Source: Acidobacteriota bacterium (lineage in GTDB: Bacteria; Acidobacteriota; UBA4820; DSQY01). From it: a stretch of 18,526 nt of DNA. Position numbers and translations under genes: made by a program. Positions 14,195 to 18,526 of the stretch are shown piece after piece. The stretch's first letter is position 1, and the number at the start of each line of letters is the position of its first letter. The notes below the pieces were generated by a model. It ran no database searches and was not told the origin of the DNA. It worked only from the letters and a program-made list of their open reading frames with translations. The DNA lies in NCBI GenBank assembly GCA_022759065.1, contig JAEMPZ010000185.1, forward strand, positions 1-18,526. Reading direction: 5' to 3'.

Positions 14195-14911
14195 GTGAAT
14201 AGCATAGTATCCCAGCTTTTGAAGCTACAACAGTTAGATCTCACTATCCGCAAGACTGGCCACGACCTCCAGCAAATCCCCAAACAAAGCAAGCTGATTG
14301 ATGAAAAGATCAAGGATGTTAAAGCTCCCTGGGAAGAGGCTCTCGCTGAAATGTCAGCCATCGAAAGCGCAGGGGGAGTTGAAGCCGGCTTGATGGAGAT
14401 GGAAGAAAAGGAGCGGAGCCTGAGGCGCAAGATGCCGGAAATACGCACCAACGAGGAATACAGCGCGCTTCTAAAAGAGATAGACGCGACGAAGAAGGAG
14501 CGGGAGGCGGTCGAAGGCCGTTCCTTGAAAGCGATGGAGCGCTTGGAGGAACTTCGCAAGTCGTTGCCAAAGCTGGAGGCCGCTTACAAGAGTGGCGAGG
14601 AAAAGGTGGCCGCGGAACGGGCCGGGCTCAAGAAAGAACAGCAAAGGCTCGAGGCGCTGCTCCTCGAAGCGAAAAAAGAGCGGCAGGCCCTTCAATCCTC
14701 TTTGCACCCAGGCTGGTTCAGAAAGTACAACACCATCGCCGCGCAGAGGAACGGCCTGGCCGTGGCCGCTGTTAAGGGCGGCATCTGCCAGGGCTGCTTC
14801 ATGAGCCTGCGCCCCAAGCTCATTCAGGATCTGCTGTACGGCGAAGAGGTGGTCTTTTGCGAAGGCTGCCAGAGGATACTGTACCTTGAAGAGAATCAGC
14901 CTGGCTCGTAG
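14195..14911 (+). CDS. COG1579-type coiled-coil protein with C4 zinc ribbon
   Basis: Predicted cytosolic protein of 238 aa. Residues about 1-175 form a long coiled coil rich in Glu, Lys and Leu, with the family-like RTNEEYSALLKEID at about 84-97. The C-terminal zinc ribbon has Cys198-x2-Cys201 and Cys222-x2-Cys225 (GICQGCFMSL ... VFCEGCQRIL). This is the widespread COG1579 family, whose molecular role is not settled; a link to nucleic acids is often guessed from the zinc ribbon. The start is placed at GTG 14195 because gagggg (14181-14186) lies eight bases before it; GTG 14186 would overlap that site. The stop overlaps a possible GTG start of the next gene by one base, so the genes are probably co-transcribed. 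Confidence 0.9.
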   Translation: MNSIVSQLLKLQQLDLTIRKTGHDLQQIPKQSKLIDEKIKDVKAPWEEALAEMSAIESAGGVEAGLMEMEEKERSLRRKMPEIRTNEEYSALLKEIDATKKEREAVEGRSLKAMERLEELRKSLPKLEAAYKSGEEKVAAERAGLKKEQQRLEALLLEAKKERQALQSSLHPGWFRKYNTIAAQRNGLAVAAVKGGICQGCFMSLRPKLIQDLLYGEEVVFCEGCQRILYLEENQPGS

Positions 14912-14955
14912 TGCTCAATCCCGCGGCCGAGCCAAAATGGCGCTCCCAAAAGCAG

Positions 14956-17895
14956 ATGAGCAGATTGTTTAGCCTGAATAGTCTTGTGCCGAATTTTCAT
15001 CGCGGAATTTGTGGCAAGGGCTTTATCGTGGCGCTTTTTTTGGCCGCGGCAATGTTTGCGCATTCAATTCCCGCGTTGGCATCGGAACCGGAAGATTTCC
15101 AGGTCATTAAGAGGCTGGTAGAGGAAGGAGCCACCGCAACGGCCCAGTCCCAGGCCAGCGCCTATCTCCAGGCCTACCCTCAGGGCGCAAACAGGGACAG
15201 GGTGGCATGTTGGCTCGGAGAAATTCTCGCCTGGAAGGGCGAGGCGAAGGAGGCGATTGCGCTTTTAGGGCAACCGCTCCCCGGCGTCCCGGAGCGCGAG
15301 CGAGGCGCCCTCAACCTCGCCAAAGCGCGAGCCTTGCTCGATTTGAAGCGGCCGGCTGAAGCGGCGCTTTTGCTTAAAAAACCTGGCGCCCTCTCCAAAG
15401 ATGAAATGAACGCCTTCAGGCGGCTTAACGCCCGTTCCTACTTTGACTTGGACCAGCCCGCCGAAGCAGCCCAATCGCTGAAAATGATCCCCGAAAACCA
15501 AAGGGATGCCGCCGATGACTTCTTTTTGGGCCGGTGTCTGGCGCTCTCAGGCGACGACAAAGGCGCGCGGGAAGCGTACAGCGCGGCGCTTGGGTCAAAC
15601 GTGAATGGGCTTGACGCCTCCGGCCAGATCAAGGCGCGCCTCGCGCTGGCCGGATGCGACTACAGGCTCAAGGATTACCAGGCGGCGATTCTGGCGGCCG
15701 AGCCGGTTGTCGGGACAGCGGGCTCCAGGGAGGCGATGCTTATTCAGGCCTGGGCGCTGCATGGCTCTGGTGATGACGCGAAAGCCTACGACATGGCGCG
15801 CAAAGCCGCGCCCCTCTCGGGTTGGGAGGACGCGGCGATGATCGCCCCGTTGCGGGAAGCGCTTCTTGCCAGGGATTTCAGCGCGGCCTCCAGCGCCGCC
15901 GCGGCCTTCATCAAAGCAAAGCCGGATTCGCCGCTTGCTTACGAAGCGCACCTTGGCCTCGCGCGCTCTATGGAGGATCGCGGCGATGCCCCCGGAGCCT
16001 TAAGCGAGCTTGAATCGGCGCTTCCAAACCTCCCCTCGGGGCAGCCAAAGTACGCCACCGCGATGAAAGCGGCCGAGCTCGCATGGAAAGAGTTGCGCGA
16101 CTGGGACAGGGCGAAGCGCCATTTCGCCCTGGCGAAGGAAGTGGCGCCGGACGAAGCCGAGAAAGCCTCGGCGCTTCTTGAATTTGCCCGCGGCGCGTGG
16201 GAGCACGGCTCTTCGGGCGATGCTCTTTCCGCGCTGGCCGAACTTGTCAAGGATCATCCCGGCACGCCGCCGGTTCCAGGAGCCTACCTGCTTTTGGGCC
16301 AGATCCGTTGCGCCCAGGGAGACCGCGCCCAGGGGGCGCAAGCCTACCAGGTCGTGCTTGACTCATTTCCAGATGCCCCGGAATTTGCGCCGGCGGCCTT
16401 GGGGCTTGCCGAAGCCTTGTTTTCAGAAGGGAAACCCGACGAGGCGTCCAGCGCCATTGGCCTGACGCAAGGCCTGCCTCTCGATGGCGGCCTATCGGCC
16501 CGGAGGTCAGGGCTCTTCGCGCGCATTGCGCTGGAGCAGGGGAGGCCGGATGTGGCGCGGGCCGCGCTGCTTCAGGACTGGCAAGGTTGCGCGCCCTTGG
16601 CCAACGGGGATGAGAGCCGGTTTCTGATGGGCGCCGCACAGGTAGAGGCGGGCGATCTTGGGGACGCCTCGGAGTCCTTCTCGGAGCTTCAGGATTCCGG
16701 GCTGGAGCGCGCGGGAAGATTTAGGCTCGCCCGCGCTCTCTACAAGGCTGGGAAATACGAGGAATCAATGGCGCTGGTCGAAGGCCTGGCAGGCGGTGGA
16801 GGCGAGGAGGGCAGGACCGCCCTGTGGGCCCTGGCGTCCTGGCAAGCGGAGGCCGGGAAGAGCGATGAAGCCGGCGCGACGCTGCAAAGGCTTGCATCGT
16901 TGCAAGCTGACGATCCCCTGGTCGCGCTTGCCCAGCGGAAGATCGAGGTGGCGCTTTTGGCTTCGGAGGGGCCGGCGGCGGCCCTGCGGGTGATTCCCGC
17001 TTTTCTCGCGGCGGAACCGAAGAGCCCCGAACGTTCAGCCGACCTTCTGCGCGAAGCCAGGATCCGCCGCGCGGCGGGTGACGTCGAAGGAGCGGCCGCC
17101 GCGTACCGTGAGTATTTGGACCGGTTCCCCTCTGGAGAAGCCGGCGGCGAAGCCGCTCTCGGCATAGCCGACGGCGCGGCAAAAATGGGTGATTGGAGCA
17201 AGGCCAGGCAGGTTCTTCAGGCCGCGCCTCAAAGCGCTTCCAGAGACATGTTGTTGGGCGAAGCGTGCTTTCACCTCAGAGACATGCCCAGCGCCCAAGC
17301 GGCTTTTGAGGGCGCCATCGCCTCCAAAGGCCAGGGGCCTCTTTCCCAGGAGCAGTTGTTGGAAGCGCACTATAAAGCAGGAGTGGCGGCGGTCATCCAG
17401 GGGAAACTCGACGGCGCCCGCCTTCACTGGGCCACGTACGCCCAAAGCGCCAAGGCTCTTCCCGGCAACAGGGATGAGCTTTTTGACGTGGCTCTGTGGC
17501 TTCAAAAGCAGGGGGATTATGAGCCGGCGCTTGCCGCGCTTGGAAAGCTGCGCGACGCTTACCGCGACGCGGCTGTTGGTTTCCAGTACGGGTATACGCT
17601 TGAGCTGATGGGCCGGGCTGAAGACGCCTTGAGCGCCTACCTAAAAGTCGCATATGCCTCCTCGAATGCTCAATGGGCGCTCACCGCCCGCTACAGGGCC
17701 GCCGAACTGATGGTTTCGCTGGGGCGAAAGGATGACGCGATCGCGCTCTACCGAGAGCTCGTTGAAAGAACCCAGGGGACGGTGCAGGGAGACTACGCAA
17801 AAAAAAGGCTTGATCAGCTCCTGGGAAATCCGGCCGTCCCCCCATCCTCGCCTCCCAAGGAGAAAAAAGATGCGCCTGCCGCCCCCGCTGATTGA
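14956..17895 (+). CDS. Long exported TPR-repeat protein
   Basis: Protein of 979 aa made almost wholly of alpha-helical tetratricopeptide-like repeats (for example GEAKEAIALLGQPL, GDDKGAREAYSAAL, GRAEDALSAYLKVAY), a fold used to hold partner proteins. The N-terminus has a positive region, a hydrophobic helix (FIVALFLAAAMFAHS) and a probable cut after PALA, so it is exported to the periplasm or outer membrane. The C-terminal tail is rich in Pro, Lys and Ala. No enzyme motif is visible. The start is uncertain. ATG 14956 gives a normal signal peptide; GTG 14911 would add 15 residues and overlap the upstream stop; neither has a good ribosome binding site. Its end overlaps the DUF507 gene by 26 bp. 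Its partners are unknown. Confidence 0.82.
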   Translation: MSRLFSLNSLVPNFHRGICGKGFIVALFLAAAMFAHSIPALASEPEDFQVIKRLVEEGATATAQSQASAYLQAYPQGANRDRVACWLGEILAWKGEAKEAIALLGQPLPGVPERERGALNLAKARALLDLKRPAEAALLLKKPGALSKDEMNAFRRLNARSYFDLDQPAEAAQSLKMIPENQRDAADDFFLGRCLALSGDDKGAREAYSAALGSNVNGLDASGQIKARLALAGCDYRLKDYQAAILAAEPVVGTAGSREAMLIQAWALHGSGDDAKAYDMARKAAPLSGWEDAAMIAPLREALLARDFSAASSAAAAFIKAKPDSPLAYEAHLGLARSMEDRGDAPGALSELESALPNLPSGQPKYATAMKAAELAWKELRDWDRAKRHFALAKEVAPDEAEKASALLEFARGAWEHGSSGDALSALAELVKDHPGTPPVPGAYLLLGQIRCAQGDRAQGAQAYQVVLDSFPDAPEFAPAALGLAEALFSEGKPDEASSAIGLTQGLPLDGGLSARRSGLFARIALEQGRPDVARAALLQDWQGCAPLANGDESRFLMGAAQVEAGDLGDASESFSELQDSGLERAGRFRLARALYKAGKYEESMALVEGLAGGGGEEGRTALWALASWQAEAGKSDEAGATLQRLASLQADDPLVALAQRKIEVALLASEGPAAALRVIPAFLAAEPKSPERSADLLREARIRRAAGDVEGAAAAYREYLDRFPSGEAGGEAALGIADGAAKMGDWSKARQVLQAAPQSASRDMLLGEACFHLRDMPSAQAAFEGAIASKGQGPLSQEQLLEAHYKAGVAAVIQGKLDGARLHWATYAQSAKALPGNRDELFDVALWLQKQGDYEPALAALGKLRDAYRDAAVGFQYGYTLELMGRAEDALSAYLKVAYASSNAQWALTARYRAAELMVSLGRKDDAIALYRELVERTQGTVQGDYAKKRLDQLLGNPAVPPSSPPKEKKDAPAAPAD

Positions 17896-18430
17896 CCTTT
17901 TGGCCAGAGGGCTCCTCCGCCAGCTTCAGGAGCGGCGCGTAATCGCCTGCGACCACCCAAGAGCCGCCGAAGAGAAAGTCGCCCGGCTAATAACCGAAGA
18001 TTTAAGGATAGACGACGAATTGACCGAAGAGGCGCGCCTGGCGCTAGTGGAGCACCAGAAGGAGATGGCCGAAAACGAGATGGAGTATGGCCTGCTCGTT
18101 ACGCGCGTCAAGGCCCAATTGGCCGCCAAACGCGGCTACATAACCGGCACGGGTCCTGGAAAGTTGCCCAGGGACAAGGCCCAGGATCTCGCGGCCAGAA
18201 TCACCCGCCTTTTTCTCCAGGATCCGGACGTGGAGTACTTTGTAAAGGAACAGGAGCTTCGCGCATCGGTGCTTAGGGCCATTGAGGACGAGATGCGCCG
18301 CGATGCCCTGCGCGAGGAAAAGGCGCGCCAGAAGGTGCGTTCGATAAAGAGAAACATTCCCGAAGAGTCTGGCGAATTCCACGCGCTGTTCCAGCAGTTC
18401 TATCGCGAGCTCATTGACCGCGGGCTATGA
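17870..18430 (+). CDS. DUF507 family protein
   Basis: Soluble charged protein of 186 aa with no signal peptide, predicted mostly helical. It has the look of the DUF507 family: an N-terminal LARGLLRQLQERRVI segment, then ITEDLRIDDELTEEARLALVEHQKEM, and a second half with DPDVEYFVKEQELRASVLRAIEDEM and a basic segment RQKVRSIKRNIPE. The function of this family is unknown to me. The start at 17870 has an excellent aaggag site (17857-17862) seven bases upstream; the frame is open further back, but only inside the TPR gene. It overlaps the 3' end of that gene by 26 bp, so translation is probably coupled. The family call is from recognition, not a search. Confidence 0.82.
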   Translation: MRLPPPLIDLLARGLLRQLQERRVIACDHPRAAEEKVARLITEDLRIDDELTEEARLALVEHQKEMAENEMEYGLLVTRVKAQLAAKRGYITGTGPGKLPRDKAQDLAARITRLFLQDPDVEYFVKEQELRASVLRAIEDEMRRDALREEKARQKVRSIKRNIPEESGEFHALFQQFYRELIDRGL

Positions 18431-18460
18431 CCGGGCGGTGACGCTAGCGAGGATGAATCG

Positions 18461-18486
18461 AATCGGCCGCGATCATCGGCCGGATT
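18461..18486 (+). other. Small hairpin / direct repeat after the DUF507 gene
   Basis: CGGCCG at 18464-18469 and 18477-18482 is self-complementary, so the two copies are both a direct repeat (within ATCGGCCG) and a possible 6-bp stem with a 7-base loop, extended by AAT/ATT with a one-base bulge. No T-run follows. It may be a weak terminator. Confidence 0.35.
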
Positions 18487-18488
18487 GC

Positions 18489-18497
18489 TGATATGAT
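18489..18497 (+). promoter_or_regulatory. Extended -10 promoter at the right edge
   Basis: TGaTATGAT is an extended -10 (TG at 18489-18490, TATGAT at 18492-18497). No -35 is visible at the right distance, which is usual for extended -10 promoters. The start site would be near 18504. Confidence 0.5.
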
Positions 18498-18526
18498 AGA
18501 GTGACCAGAAGGGCGGGGGGCTTTGA
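18498..18526 (+). ncRNA. Possible 5' end of a structured RNA gene, cut by the window edge
   Basis: The last bases after the extended -10 have no ribosome binding site or start codon. They read gtgaccagaagggcg and then gggggg. TGACCAGA recalls the 5' end of type A RNase P RNA, while the G-run followed by CTTTGA recalls SRP or tmRNA 5' ends. Only about 25 bases are present, so this is a guess; a leader of a coding gene is equally possible. Confidence 0.2.

Overview
The window reads as a piece of a GC-rich, Gram-negative, probably environmental bacterial chromosome. Every supported gene lies on the + strand. The Gram-negative call rests on a lipoprotein signal, several Sec signal peptides, periplasmic TPR proteins and a DUF507-type gene. 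The taxon cannot be fixed from the sequence. The gene set (rpsU-mutS2-dnaG-rpoD, COG1579, DUF507) recalls Deltaproteobacteria-like or other deep, metagenome-known lineages, but that is an inference. The promoters I can recognise fit an ordinary sigma-70 (TTGACA-17-TATAGT, TTGCAA-17-TAGAAT).

Layout. (1) 1-4478 is a sensory block: an orphan solute-binding lipoprotein; a 331-bp gap holding a nested, low-complexity inverted-repeat element; a membrane histidine kinase; and, overlapping it, a soluble protein with a receiver domain in front of an NtrY-like kinase core. No DNA-binding response regulator and no ABC permease are present. (2) 4474-5571 is a separately transcribed secreted DUF4412-like gene. 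It has a near-consensus promoter, a perfect TGTGA-N6-TCACA palindrome about 71 bp upstream of the predicted transcription start, and a GC-rich terminator-like hairpin. (3) 5570-11793 is a macromolecular-synthesis cluster: rpsU (S21), mutS2, dnaG (primase) and rpoD (housekeeping sigma). The arrangement is the classic rpsU-dnaG-rpoD operon with mutS2 inserted, and there is a second possible promoter and a hairpin in the mutS2-dnaG gap. (4) 11813-13112 is a secreted protein with two related beta-sandwich-like repeats and TPRs, closed by a strong hairpin. (5) 13149-13844 is endonuclease III (nth). (6) 13870-14152 holds an intergenic low-complexity repeat, a CAU-anticodon tRNA (probably tRNA-Ile2) and a canonical terminator. 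(7) 14195-18430 is a tightly packed run: a COG1579 coiled-coil/zinc-ribbon protein, a long exported TPR protein and a DUF507 protein. (8) The last ~65 bases hold a small hairpin and an extended -10 promoter that fires into what may be the 5' end of a structured RNA cut by the window edge.

The housekeeping genes link translation (S21, tRNA), replication (DnaG), transcription (RpoD) and genome upkeep (MutS2, Nth). Most of the window is ordinary. The parts most worth a second look are the REC-before-kinase protein paired with a membrane kinase and no output regulator, the CRP-type operator and promoter of the DUF4412-like gene, the nested repeat element at 1261-1485, and the possible RNA gene at the right edge.
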